Positions 10,262-21,535 of a stretch of 64,000 nt of DNA are shown here, piece after piece (within the stretch, counting starts at the first letter, position 1; every line of letters starts with the position of its first letter). The translations under genes and the position numbers were made by a program. The notes beneath the pieces are model-generated. The model did not search any database. It worked only from the letters and a program-made list of their open reading frames with translations, and was not told where the DNA came from. This DNA is from Leptodactylus fallax (taxonomy: Eukaryota > Chordata > Amphibia > Anura > Leptodactylidae): assembly GCA_947044405.1 (NCBI GenBank), contig CAMRHE010000035.1:10381618-10445617 (forward strand), written 5' to 3'.

Positions 10262-12435
10262 GAAGCATTATATGTATACTTGGGACTAAGTCCTAATATG
10301 TTAGCCTGCATTCACTCTTTTATATACCAAGTTAGATGGCACACAGTTTCCCAGTTGTATCTCCTTTCCCCTTTGATTTTTGTCCTTGTCCTTACTCTGT
10401 AGTTTCAGGGGCATCTCACATCAGGATTTACCATTGAAGGAGCAAGTGGGTCACCACTTAAACAGTTTGGTAAGCAAATGCAATTTCTCATGAAACCAAT
10501 TCAACATAATATCATGACTTAAAAAGCTCTGAATGACTGCAATTCGTACCATCCCCCACCACTCACAGGATTGTTGGTAACAGTGTTAAATGACTTTTAG
10601 AAAAAGTTGCTTAAAGGCATATTCCCCAACATAACCATATTTACATTTGCTTGATTGTAATTTATCCTTATTTTCCTTCTCCTTTCTTTTGTTCTCTTTG
10701 TTAATCATATCTCTTCTGGTTACCCTTTGTATCGTTGCATTAGGATTTGAATATAGGACTACCCTACATATATTACTCCTCAGCAATATAAGATCTACAA
10801 AGCGATCAGATCTATCAAAAATCTTTGAGACAACCAAGTCATCTTTTTACCTCAAGCTCTATAATAAATTAATCCTCTGTTCAGGTAGCAAATATTCAGG
10901 TAGCAAATGTCTACTTTTTATGTCATATGTACTGTTTTACATTCTGATTTTCTTGCTTCTTGTGTTTTTACTGCATTCCACTTTTTTCTGCTTCTTTTAC
11001 TTGTTATTTTATGTTTTTATAGCTCTAAACTTCTAATAGGAATTCTATTAGGGATGTATGGTAACTGTTTGGTTTTATTAATGATGTCAAAGAAGGACAG
11101 AATTCTCAGGGCTACAACTGGATGTAAACCAGAGATATTTATATGAGTTGCATTTTTTAATTATTGTACATAGATTCCAATTACTTTTTTTTGGTACTAC
11201 ACACCTAGGGGCACACCTAGAAACGCCCTACCAGAATCACCATTCCACTAAAGTTTTTTCTTGATAATGAAAAAACACATGGGAAGACTTCTGTTTGAGT
11301 TTTACTACCGATAATATCTAAAGATGGATTTCATTTTGTACATTAATATACAAGATAAGGGTTCTCCATGCTAGAGTGCATCCCATCCCTAATTACATGT
11401 CTGTTAATTTGATTTCTTTTAATCCCTGAAGTACTTGGTTAACAAAAGCAAAGTGGTATACATACTAATGGTTTGCTTTCCCCAAACTGTTCCTACTGGA
11501 AGAGAGCGCCTGGTGTGCAATTCTAAGGCTGGAACAAAGATACACTAATTATCCTTCATTTATTTGTCTGCTTCAATGGTCCTAAATACCAAAGTGATTA
11601 ATTAGCACAAGGCAACAAGGGCAGGATGTCACACCCTTCTCTGTGTTTAAGTGTTGGCAAAGGTTTCATTCAAGTGTTGACTACAGCATATATTTAATAT
11701 TCCAAGAGGGCATAATGTATGGTTGATACACTTAATTGGCATTAGTTAAACCTTTACGTAAGATTGTAGATATAATTAATATGTATTTAATGTGCCTTCA
11801 CATTTACGTGATTTAACAGCATTTCTAAATATTATAAATATTCTGCAAAATTAAGGATGAAAATGGATAAACAAGACGGTAAAAAAAAGTGTTAATATGA
11901 TAACAGAGAACAGAAAGTGCACAAATGTTAATTGGTTTATCTGAAGCATTATCGACTGCAATTTTTTAAAATTATACAGTTCATACCATGTTCTATACAT
12001 GCGCAGTATATGTGCGTCTTATTTTTTATGGTTAATGACCAGAATTGAAACATGAACTTTAACAAATGAATACATATTTTATATTGATGCAGATCTGTAA
12101 TGAAATTTCTTAAATAATAAACTTGAATGCAGACAGTATGAAAATGTAGGTTTTGAAGCACAAAAATCTCCCCGATAATAGCTGGTACTTTGGGTATGCA
12201 GCTGGCAATCTCATCTGCTGTGCCTGTATGATTAAGGGCCTAAGATGGGATACTCACTGAGGAAGTGTTAACAACCCTGCTATCATAATATTTTTTATTT
12301 ACCCTCCTAATTTAACTAATCTTTTTACTTTATTCATACTCTTCAACTACCACATGTAGAAACTAGCAACAGTTCAACACAACAATGGTGCGCAGAGGCC
12401 TCAAGATCCAATGTGGGCCTTCTGGCAAGATTGTG
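10262..12435. other. Largely unique AT-rich DNA with one candidate exon
   Basis: No transposon termini were recognised over 2 kb, one of the longer repeat-poor stretches in the window. The only coding hint is the candidate exon at 10409-10469, listed separately. A lysine- and phenylalanine-rich frame at 10647-11036 reflects A/T-rich sequence. Confidence 0.4.
10409..10469 (+). other. Candidate 61-bp internal exon, gene unknown
   Basis: A long pyrimidine tract (TTTCCCCTTTGATTTTTGTCC and on) runs into TTTCAG at 10403-10408, followed by 61 bases and then GTAAGC at 10470. The frame starting at 10409 is open and reads GHLTSGFTIEGASGSPLKQF; a second frame (GISHQDLPLKEQ...) is also open, which weakens the case. 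I do not recognise either peptide. If real, the exon length (not a multiple of three) would shift phase between neighbouring exons. Confidence 0.25.
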
Positions 12436-13099
12436 CTCGTCACCAGGGACGCACCTCTAATGAGGCGGAGTGAGGCAGCTCTATCCGTCACTGTCTGTAG
12501 GGCGGCATTTTTACTCTTTATTTACCGTAAACCAGCCCAGGACAGGCCACTTTAAAAAAAACAAAAAAAAAAAAAACAAAGCTGAGCAGGGCCTGTCCTG
12601 GGCTGGCTCACGAGACTTCCACATCTCAGTGCAGGTGGCGATACAATGACGTCATCGCGCCTCGTGCTCTGAGACGCAGATGTCGTGGACAAGAAGAGGA
12701 GGTGGCGGCGCCATCAAGGGTTGCAGGTAGGTGAGGATAACTTTTTTTTTTTTTATAAATAGTACGTTACCTGCAGGAATAACCCCAGCAGGTAACGGCC
12801 TATTTACTTACCTACCCCCGAGCCTGCTTGTGGCCGCCTCCACTTCCCCTTCTGCTATGGGACGCAGAAGTGGAAGCAGAGGCAGCCACAAGCAGGCTCG
12901 GGGGTAGGTAAGTAAATAGGCAGCCTATTATAGAGAATGGGGGACATGTGGGCTCGTCCATCCACCAAGCAGAAGATGTGTGAAGTTATTTTCATTGTTA
13001 ATGCCGTGTTGTTGATCTGATACTGAAGTAATACAGGAAGAAGAATTCTTAAAAACTGCCTCAGGCAGCAAAGAGGCTAGGTTCACCACTGCTCGCCAC
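12436..13099. mobile_element. hAT-type non-autonomous element with 8-bp target duplication
   Basis: Inverted ends CAGGGACGCACCT at 12444 and AGGTTCACCACTG ending at 13091 face each other. They are flanked by CTCGTCAC (12436-12443) and CTCGCCAC (13092-13099), matching at seven of eight positions, as expected for hAT insertion. The interior has two foldbacks: GGCCTGTCCTGGGCTGG pairing across 12531-12604, and ~60-bp arms at about 12796-12920 containing CTACCCCCGAGCCTGC. No transposase, so movement would depend on an enzyme from elsewhere. Confidence 0.75.
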
Positions 13100-13184
13100 C
13101 TACACTTCTTGATAACTATGGTATTAATATACAGAATTAGAGATATGTGCTCTATAATCCTTGAGCCCATGGAGAAGTATATTA

Positions 13185-13460
13185 GAGATGAGCAAACCTT
13201 AAAAGATTTGTTTGCTTGAGTGCCAGATTTGTTTTGGGTCACACAAGTATGATCCACTCCTTAAATTCACTTAAAGCATGGTGTATAACACTGTCAGGGC
13301 TCCTAGGAACCTATCTATCCAATTTCCAGCTCTCTGAGGCAAACACAGCCAAAGTTATGTCAAAGTGACAGTGTATGTTTATGGAAAAACGAATGGTAAG
13401 AGCTGGATACAAACTCTAAGTTTAATCATACACTGCTCTGCCACTCGTTTTTAAGCATTT
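13185..13460. repeat. hAT-family fragment
   Basis: The left terminus TTAGAGATGAGCAAACC at 13185 and internal stretches (GGGCTCCTAGGAACC, ATGTCAAAGTGACAG) match the fragment at 52146-52358. The right terminus is missing; a MITE begins at 13472. Confidence 0.5.
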
Positions 13461-13471
13461 TAACATATAGG

Positions 13472-13705
13472 CTAAGGCCCCACATAGCGGACCGCAGTAA
13501 AAAAAGTGCTGCAGGAAAAACCGTGGCGGCAACACAATGTGGTTTTTCCCGCAGCGCATTTCACAGAAAGTCTGCAGAGGTTTCCTCTGCAGATTTTCTG
13601 CTTCAATTATACCTATAGATAAACTGTCAGTGTTTCCGTAGGCATAATTGACATGCTACGATTTACAAAACAGCAATGATTTTGGAAATCGCAGCATGTC
13701 CACAG
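13472..13705. repeat. MITE, 'AAGGCCCC/TAGCGG' type
   Basis: It opens with CTAAGGCCCCACATAGCGG and has the typical internal hairpin, ATTATACCTATAG and CGTAGGCATAATTGACATG blocks. The right end is lost near 13700. Confidence 0.6.
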
Positions 13706-15235
13706 GGAGGGAGGCACAGGGAGGGCAAACGTGTCCAAGAGGGCCCCCAGCTGTGTATAGTGATATTATCACTATACAGTTACCGTATAGTGGTAAGTAC
13801 AGGGCTCTACAGACAATTTAGGTGAATGCAGCACATTAGAAAGGGACTGTATAGAGAGGGACCTAAACATGCTAAAGTTTCTATTTTATGGCTGATTTTA
13901 TAGACCACAAAAGTGAAAAATAACAGTGTATGCAAGTTTAACCTTTGGAAATGAAAGTATTAATTCGAAGGCATTTCAGTTACAGCAATAACCACACTTT
14001 CGAAATCCAGAACTATCTGTAAGGGGATCAGACTTTCTGAATATTGATTATCTGTGTCTAACAAAGGATACCTTTGCAAAGTTTGCCCATAGCAGTTTTC
14101 TTGATCTCTTTCTATTTTTCCCCCAGGTGACATATAGCATCTACCCTCAAAGAATTCTACATTGCTGGATTATTTTAATTCCCTTTCTTTGTTATAATAT
14201 CAGACCCAATAACTTGACTTATCTGCAGTAAAATTCTTAGAAGCTGCTTTTAAATCATGAATGCTATGCATATCTATCTATCTATCTATCTATCTATTGA
14301 TTTATCATGTTGTACACATAGAAAGAATTTTAAATTCTACAAATATGTATATTTTAATAGTTTCCCAATATATTAGAATGCATTTATTATTATTTTTTAT
14401 CAGCAGTGTTAACTCTGAGCACCCTGAAAAGGAAAAATTAGTGCAACATGACAATGAGGTCAACAATCCTAAATACAGAAATACCTGCAAGGTGTAGCAT
14501 GTTTTAATTTAATTTTTCCAGACTGCACAGCTTAGAGGGAACTCTGGTTATCATTATATAGCATGCTGTTATTAGTATTCTATATTACTTTTTAAGACCC
14601 AGCGCGCATACACAGATAATGGTAAAAATAGAACAAAAATAAAAACAAACAAGTTTTTGTCTTTTCCAAAGACATCTAAGTTGCAATGATTATATTATAG
14701 GAGTGGATTCAATATTTATATGACAATTATGTCTCCTCATTAAAACACAGTATAACACAGTATAAATAATCTAAAAGTTTTGGGCGATTTAGATAATGAA
14801 AGGAGAATTCAGATTTTTGATTCTATTAATAAATTATTTAGATAATAGTATATATGTGTCTTTTGCACTATACTCAAATAACAATCTCAGGACACTTTAC
14901 ATTCCAATTGTAACAACGATGGTCTACAATCGCCGTCATATTACTACTCCCAGCAAGCCCCATCCCCTGGTTACCTCAGTTTCTTGCGGTGCAGCTCGTG
15001 CTTTTCCATCTGGCTGTCCTCCTTCTGCTAATGCACCTGGGGCAGCCCATATGGTGAGCACATCGTTTCCGTAACTTGAGTGTGTAAAGAATACACCTCT
15101 GAGCCCTGCCCAGCCAATCACTAGCAGCTCATGTCTATGTATATCTGCGCAACCCCCTGAATTGTGCCTGAGCCACAAAGGTCTTTGGATTCCAGGTCCT
15201 GCATGGATTTTGTGTTTGTTCCTATTTGATCATCT
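13706..15235. other. No gene confirmed; contains a CTAT microsatellite
   Basis: A (CTAT)n tract of about 7 units lies at 14268-14296. The segment 14406-14490 has an acceptor-like TTTTTATCAG before it and an open frame, but the donor GTGTAG is poor and I do not recognise the peptide. Around 14936-15070 the sequence is more GC-rich, with no identifiable product. Confidence 0.4.
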
Positions 15236-15303
15236 GTGAAAAAGCGCTGTGGGAAAAACTGCGGGGGCAACGCATCACGGTTTTTCCCATGGCGCTTTTC
15301 ACA
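15236..15303. repeat. 68-bp hairpin, remnant of a MITE
   Basis: GTGAAAAAGCGCTGTGGGAA pairs with TTCCCATGGCGCTTTTCAC. The same hairpin forms the first third of the MITE at 13472, so this looks like a deletion remnant of that type. Confidence 0.6.
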
Positions 15304-15963
15304 ATAGCGATCATGGCATCCAGGAGATTCAGGGTCAAGATTGCCCCTCCCCTGCCCGCCCTGCAAAAGGTTGGCATGGCATCATGGCAGAGTGGTTGGC
15401 ATAGCATCAAGGAGGTCAAGCAATGGCCTTCTGTCTATGTGCGATGTGCCGCAATACTATGAATCAGAGATCTCTGGTTCAAGTCCCCTTGTGAAATGTA
15501 AAAAAAAAAAGTTTCAAATAAAGAATAAACAAATAACAAAAAGTTCAAAAATCCACTTTTATATTTAAAAAACACATAATGTAAATAAAAAAATAAACAA
15601 GCATGTTAGGTATCACCATTTGTGTATAAGCCCCCACTATCCAAAAATAGTGTTATTTATCCCGTACTGTGAACACTGTAAAACAATATATACCACGATG
15701 CGCAAAATAACATATCTTGGTCACCTTCCTTTCCCCCAAAAATAGCAATAAAAAGTGATCAAAAAGTCATACATACCATGTACTTTAATTTCCTCACAAA
15801 TAAAGATCCCTGACATATCGCCATCAACAAAATAGTAAAAAAGTTATAGGCATCAGAATACGGTGTCCCCAGGAAAATCGTTCATTTCAGTGACGTTTTA
15901 TTTGTAAAAGCGGTAAAACATAATAAAACCAATATAAATATGGTATCGCTGTAATTGTAATGA

Positions 15964-17140
15964 CCCATGAGTAGTGATGAGCGAACCTGAACCACACAGT
16001 TCAGGTCCATGCCAAACATTGTGGATTTGGGTACCTGAACCCAAACTTCATCCCTAAAGCTGGTTGATTAACTGCTGGGCAGCCAATCAACCAACTTTAA
16101 GCCCACATACATCACAGACATGCCCAGTATGGCCATTGGTGGGACATGTGACCCCTCTGTATAAGAGGCAGGGTCACAGGTCCCGTCGCCATTCCAGCTA
16201 GTTAGGCTAGGTAGGAGGAGGCTGCAGATGGACATAGGGACAGTCAGGGCCTTAGCTAAATTTAATAATTGTCCTTTTCAGGGCAGTGCAGCGAGGTAGG
16301 GAGAGGAGCCTGATACTGTGAGGGACAGTTAGCCTAGAAATAATAATTGCCCTTTTCAGGGCAGTGAGAGTAAACTGTGTGTGTACCCATACTGTCTCCT
16401 AGCACAGTAACAATAACTGCGTGTGTACCCATACTGTCTCCTAGCACAGTAACAATAACTGCTTGTGTACCCATACTGTCTCCTAGCACAGACTTTGACT
16501 CACATGATGGATGGGTTCTCCCCATTCAATTTCTGAGTTGGTAAATTGGACATGTGGCCAGAGCTTGCGCTCTATGCCTTGTAGGCGCTGACCTGCCATG
16601 CGGCAGGTGTTCTATCAGAATGTGTGTTCAGCACCTCAGGGGGTGTCATCATCGACAAGAGGATCCACCTATCCACAGCCAATGTGGACATACTTACGTT
16701 CATTAAGATGAACCAGGCATGGATCCCAAAGGAGTGAGTGGTTAAAGTGTTGGCTACCTTCTCCTCTCCCACTTACACTGCCACATCCACCTCCACCTCC
16801 TCTCCCTGGACCTCTACCACCTGTTTCAAAATTATTTGATTTGCTTTTAAATTTTTTTTTTTATTTCTTTATTTTATTTTATGCTATTATTTTTAAGTAC
16901 TTTCCCTACCACATTTTTTTGCAGGGCACTTGCCTGTTTATTACCCCAATTTTGCAGCCCTCTACCCCTTACTATTCCCATTTTACAGCTATTTTTGGGT
17001 CACCAAGTTTGGGTCCCCATTGATTTCAATGGGGTTCGAGTTCGGGTCAAGTTCGGGTGCCCGAACCGAACTTTTGGGCAAAGTTCAGTCGTACTCGTCG
17101 AACCTAAACTTCAACAGGTTCACTCAACACTACCCATGAG
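15964..17140. mobile_element. hAT-type non-autonomous element with perfect 8-bp duplication
   Basis: The element runs from TAGTGATGAGCGAA at 15972 to TTCACTCAACACTA ending at 17132; these termini are inverted repeats (12 of 14). The flanking CCCATGAG at 15964-15971 and 17133-17140 is identical, the hallmark of hAT integration. The 1161-bp body has no transposase and includes a 42-bp tandem repeat at 16375-16492. The perfect duplication shows it entered the surrounding TTAA element later. Confidence 0.88.
16375..16492. repeat. 42-bp tandem repeat, about 2.8 copies
   Basis: TACCCATACTGTCTCCTAGC recurs at 16384, 16426 and 16468, a strict 42-bp period, with one or two base differences. Because 42 is a multiple of three it gives a repetitive frame on the minus strand that is not otherwise gene-like. 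Confidence 0.9.
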
Positions 17141-17439
17141 ACAAAGTTGCCATGTCATTTTTAATGCAGAGTGAATGCCATAGAAACAAAATGGAAAAAA
17201 TTATGATAGAATTGTGGGTTTTTTCACATAAAATGTTAATAAAAGATAATAAAAATATTATATGTACGCTAAAATGTTGCCAAATGAAAGTACAACTTGA
17301 CATGCAAAGAATAAGCTGTCATTTACCTATGTCAACAGAAAAATAAAAAAGTTATGAACTGTGGAATGCGAGGAAGAAAAATATGAAAAAAGTCGCTGAG
17401 CATTAACTTACAAACTAACCTGCGGCCTTAAAGGGTTAA

Positions 17440-17889
17440 TGTAGCCTTATTAGTAATGGAGGATAAAAATAAAATATGTAAACTAAATTATATTGAAAGA
17501 ACACATGATATGTGGAATACATAAATCTTGAGTGGGCAAGCAGAATGTTTACAGAGATCAGTATTGATAGGTTAGGAGTTTTATACCTTGTGGTTGATTG
17601 TATTTTAGATCACCACATAATTATTTTCTCTGTTTAAAGATTAATTTTAATTGTGGTTTTAATAAAGTGTTACATTTATTGATATGTTTTGTGGGATGTC
17701 TTTTTATTGCCTTCTACTTTTTTGTATAATTAAGATGGATTCACATACAGCATTTAGAGACATTTTATAGCACATTTTTGGCTTATTTGCTCCTGTGATC
17801 AGATGTTTGCTGTTAGACAATATGTTAAATATAAAATTCTCAACAAAAAATGCAATTCAGTCTTTGTCATTTTGGCATTTGTAATACAC
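17440..17889. other. No gene seen
   Basis: Short AT-rich stretch between two repeat elements; nothing recognised. Confidence 0.4.
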
Positions 17890-18695
17890 TATGGGGGAAA
17901 TTCATCATTAATGCAGTGCCACAAACTGGGGTAAAATAGCCCCAAATAAGTGATATGTTAATACTCAATGACACTAAAATAATCACAAGTGGAATTTTTG
18001 TGCCAACCTCTTTTCTGACACCATTCGTGTCATATTCATTATCATTTATGCTACAAAAGTGGATAAACGATGGAAAAATCTACAAGGGGCTGGTGGAGAT
18101 TTGCACCTAGGTGTAAGGGCATCTGGATGATGTACCAAATAATAAATGTGAATAGAAAGGTTTTTGCTCAAACATAAACATAAACAAAAAAGTATTAAAT
18201 AGAACAACTAAAATGTAACTTTTAATTTTTAAAGTACGTATAAAATGTGTGTTAAAGCACTATGATGAAACACACGCAATGGTTATCCGCTCAAGTGATA
18301 TAAAATATAGTACCCGCTCAGAGAGTATGCATATTGTTCACCCCAAAATGGTGCTCACATTTAAATCAGCAGCATCTATAGCATATGCACCTTTAGGGGT
18401 TAAACTAATATACACCTCTGTAGCATGTCCTAATTATGAAGCTATATCGTGCAATGAAAAGGTGTGGGTGACGTTTACATATATTAGCTAAGTCACCTCT
18501 CTGTTCAGATCATGGTTGATACTTGTAAATGATTAATAACCATGAAAATGAGAGTTTACCCACAATAGTCTCTATAAATAGGACAAATATATATATAAAA
18601 GCATCATTTTGCAAATGAGAGAGAATCCACTATTGACCTCATGGTCTCCCTGCCAATTGCCCAGCTGCACTGCCTCCTGATAGCTGCCTATTTCC

Positions 18696-18742
18696 TATCC
18701 TACATGTTTCGCAGGTCAGTTTGTAACCGCTCATCAGGGGTA
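18696..18742 (-). ncRNA. Hammerhead ribozyme, left arm
   Basis: Read on the minus strand this is identical over 47 nt to the motif at 19007-19053: stem I TACCC, core CTGATGA, stem II, GAAA, minimal stem III ACATGT, then A and GGATA. Cleavage would fall after the A that follows ACATGT. Its place in the left arm, opposite in strand, means transcription through either side of the palindrome yields one functional copy. Confidence 0.65.
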
Positions 18743-19006
18743 TTCAGTTGCTATCTATCCATAAGGAGTTATATCGGCATGGGAGCTACATAAAACGGGC
18801 AGTCGGCGACCACCGGCTAGTGACACCAGCCGACTCGTCCGTGCATCGGTGCTAGTATGACCGTATGGCTAGTATGACCGTATGGCGGTCATACTAGCAC
18901 CGATGCACGGACGAGTCGGCTGGTGTCACTAGCCGGTGGTCGCCGACTGCCCGTTTTATGTAGCTCCCATGCCGATATAACTCCTTATGGATAGATAGCA
19001 ACTGAA

Positions 19007-19053
19007 TACCCCTGATGAGCGGTTACAAACTGACCTGCGAAACATGTAGGATA
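19007..19053 (+). ncRNA. Hammerhead ribozyme, right arm
   Basis: Core CTGATGA lies at 19012-19018 and GAAA at 19039-19042. Stem II pairs 19019-19024 with 19032-19038 (G-C, C-G, one bulged T, G-C, G-C, T-A, T-G), so the core-closing pair is the canonical G-C. Stem III is the minimal ACATGT (19042-19047), A19048 is position 17, and GGATA (19049-19053) pairs with TACCC (19007-19011) at four of five positions as stem I. All conserved core residues are present. Very short stem III forms are known to act mainly as dimers or in tandem; activity here is untested. Confidence 0.7.
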
Positions 19054-19642
19054 GTAAATAGGCAGCTATCAGGAGGCAGTGCAGCTGGGCTTTAATTGGC
19101 AGGGAGACCATGAGGTTATCAGTGGATTCTCTCTCATTTGCAAAATGATGCTTTTATACATATATATTTGTCCTATTTATAGAGACTATTGTGGGTAAAC
19201 TCTCATTTTCATGGTTATTAATTATTTACAGCTAATATAGCTGTATTAGCTAATATATGTAAACGTCACCCACACCTTTTTCATTGCATGATATAGCCTC
19301 ATAATTAGGACATGCTACAGAGGTGTATATTAGTTTAACCCCTAAAGGTGCATATGCTATAGATGCTGCTGATGTACATGTGAGCACCATTTTGGGGTGA
19401 ACAATATGCATACTCTCTGATTGGGTATTATATTTTATATCACTTGAGCGTATAAACATTGCGTGTGTTTCATCATAGTGCTTTAACACACATTTTATAC
19501 GTACTTTAAAAATTAAAAGTTACGTTTTAGTTGTTCTATTTAATACTTTTTTGTTCATCTGGATGATGTGCCTAAATAATAATGGCACAGGGGACCTCAA
19601 GACCAGCATACAATATGTTGATCTTGATAAATCCACCTATAA

Positions 19643-21535
19643 GTTATATCTTCCAAGGTAGTATTTTCAGAACGTTTTCCACCCTACACATCAATTGTTA
19701 GAACAAATACACTTAAAACAATCACTGTTTTGTGGTTTGTGTGGCTTGCATGTTTTGTGTAGCATTTCATGACATTTTATTTTCAAAAATCATGTATCTA
19801 GGGGTTCATATAGTAACTGCTACAGTTTATCTAGAGGGCTCATCTCCCAAGTACCGGTGCCCACCATCAGGGCTTCAGGAACTGCAGTTTTCACCACATA
19901 TCTTCTGAAAACTGCAATTTTTACTGCAACCTAGACTCTCCAATCTCCTGATGTGCCCAGCGAATTAATCTGTGGTAAATGCGTTTAGGAGTATAGGGTA
20001 GAGGGATCACTCAGGGAACCTTGATTGGCTGAATACACCCATACCCAGGGTTATGCAGAAAACAAAAGCTATTTAACACTTGGTTGTATCTAGGATCTAG
20101 CACGAGATCATTCATTTTTTTGCATTCCAATTTATACACTGCTGGAACATTTTACTAATTTTAATGCAGTAATTAAATAAATAAATACATAAATAAAAGA
20201 TATTTTTATGTTGAAATTCTACACCTATAAATGAATTGTTGGTTTAATTTCTGGGAATTATAGCCTCTGTGAATTTGCTTTCCCATCTGGAAGATAGTGT
20301 CACCTAAATAATTACCTTGCTTAATACTCCTAAGGTAGGCAGCGAACTGAGATCCAAACAAAAGGTGTAGGAAAAGGGGGTTGTTAGTGTGAATTGTGTG
20401 ATCTATCAGAGTTATTTAATGAACTTCTCTGGTGCCAAAAGCATTACAGAATTGGTAAATATTGCAGAATCAAAAATATAGAATCAAAAATATCCCAAAG
20501 TTTTGTACTATGAACAGTCTAGAGTCCAAGTGTTTTCTTCATTCTTTTGCTCTGTTCTTGGAGTTATCAATTTTACAGCACTGAGGATGACATACATGAG
20601 ATATTTTTACCTTGCTATTTATTATTGTTTTGTAGTTTTTCTAAAACCAGTAGCATTAGATTGAAAGGGAAGCTGTCATCAGTGTTATGACGTAGTGATA
20701 AGAAAAATATTAATGAACTAAAATCTTTGAATCCAAGTAAACATATTTTCTCTCTGTTATCAAAATAATCAATGGTAAGAAATGCTAAATTTATGGAGTT
20801 TTTATGCCACGTTTATATATTTATGCTTTTCATCCTTAAGATTGACTGCTGTATCAAAGGCTGTGGATGTGTGCAACATATGCTCAGCATTTATTGTGTA
20901 CATTTCTGATTGCATCAAATATTAAATACTACCTATTCTTTGGGACTTGTTAGTGTCTCAATGAAAAGTTGCCTACGGCACTTACAAGACGGATTGTAAA
21001 AAGTGCTTTTGATTATCGTTTTGGATTGTCACCTTGACAGTTTGGTAAGGTTTTGCAAGCCAGTGTGTATGAAAACACACATTTTTTTTCTCTTTCGGTT
21101 AAATCACTTTCCCAGTAGACATCACTTTAGAAATGCAGCAAAAGTAAAGACTTCATGAAAAGACTACCAAATAGCATGATTCAATCTAAGTTTGCAATTC
21201 ATTAAAGCTTGACTAAAGTTCCTTCAACCAGCCAAGCATAATTGTGTAACTATAGTATGCCTCTGGAATAGACTGTTTGCATACTACTCTAGACTTTATG
21301 TAATGCAGTAAAAAAATTGGCTAATAATAATATTTTAGCTCTCTGATAGATGGCACACCAAAAAATATTACATATAGCAATATGGTTGGTGAAAAAAAGA
21401 AAAATTCTGTATAGAATGGCATTCTAAGGAAAGTAATTTTAAAATAAAATTTATTTGCATAAGTAACCCATTTTTATTATTTTGATTATTATTATTATTA
21501 TTATTATTACTAATTATTAATAATAATAATAATAA
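19643..21535. other. No gene seen; AT-rich with a TTA/TAA microsatellite
   Basis: A (TTA)n and (TAA)n tract at about 21486-21535 abuts the 3' end of the LINE that follows. AAAGGGAAGCTGTCATCAG near 20673 resembles another MITE end, but no partner was found. Confidence 0.45.

Larger units (their letters stand above)
15390..17439 (-). mobile_element. piggyBac-like TTAA element split by a hAT insertion
   Basis: The right end reads GCGGCCTTAAAGGG then TTAA at 17436-17439, the reverse complement of the start of the copy at 32149 (TTAA CCCCTTACTGTCGCAGCC). Blocks such as AAAAGTTATAGGCATCAGAA and GTTCAAGTCCCC at 15478 fit the interior of that family. The left end is degraded. The hAT element at 15972-17132 lies inside and restores continuity when removed. 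No transposase frame. Confidence 0.6.
18120..19586. mobile_element. Inverted-repeat retroelement with two hammerhead ribozymes (Penelope-like, non-autonomous)
   Basis: Two arms of about 680 bp (18187-18870 and 18890-19553) are reverse complements, meeting at a short core near 18883 with a 17-bp direct duplication. Each arm carries one identical 47-nt hammerhead motif, antisense in the left arm and sense in the right. The unit is flanked by direct copies of about 29 bp beginning CATCTGGATGATGT (18120-18148 and 19557-19586), differing by one substitution and small indels. Hammerhead motifs and inverted or tandem terminal repeats are known from Penelope-like elements, which also leave long, variable duplications; no reverse transcriptase or GIY-YIG endonuclease is present, so the family is inferred. 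The ~80-aa frames in both arms are mirror copies, not evidence of a gene. Confidence 0.65.
17890..19642. repeat. MITE interrupted by the inverted Penelope-like element
   Basis: The left end TATGGGGGAAATTCATCATT and right end TTGATAAATCCACCTATA are inverted relatives. The sequence between 17890 and 18148 continues, after the 1.4-kb insertion, at 19557-19642. The insertion is flanked by a duplicated stretch of this MITE. Confidence 0.5.

Noticed and set aside
14406..14490. Candidate exon after TTTTTATCAG
   Set aside because: The donor GTGTAG is weak, the peptide is unfamiliar, and the frame is supported by nothing else.
15385..15486. tRNA-like A box (TGGCAGAGTGG) and B box (GGTTCAAGTCC)
   Set aside because: The boxes are 91 bp apart, no cloverleaf forms, and the B-box region corresponds to the interior of the piggyBac-like element at 32149.
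18249..19489. Two nearly identical ~80-residue reading frames on opposite strands
   Set aside because: They are the same sequence in the two arms of the inverted element; conservation between arms follows from the palindrome and there is no domain or start context.
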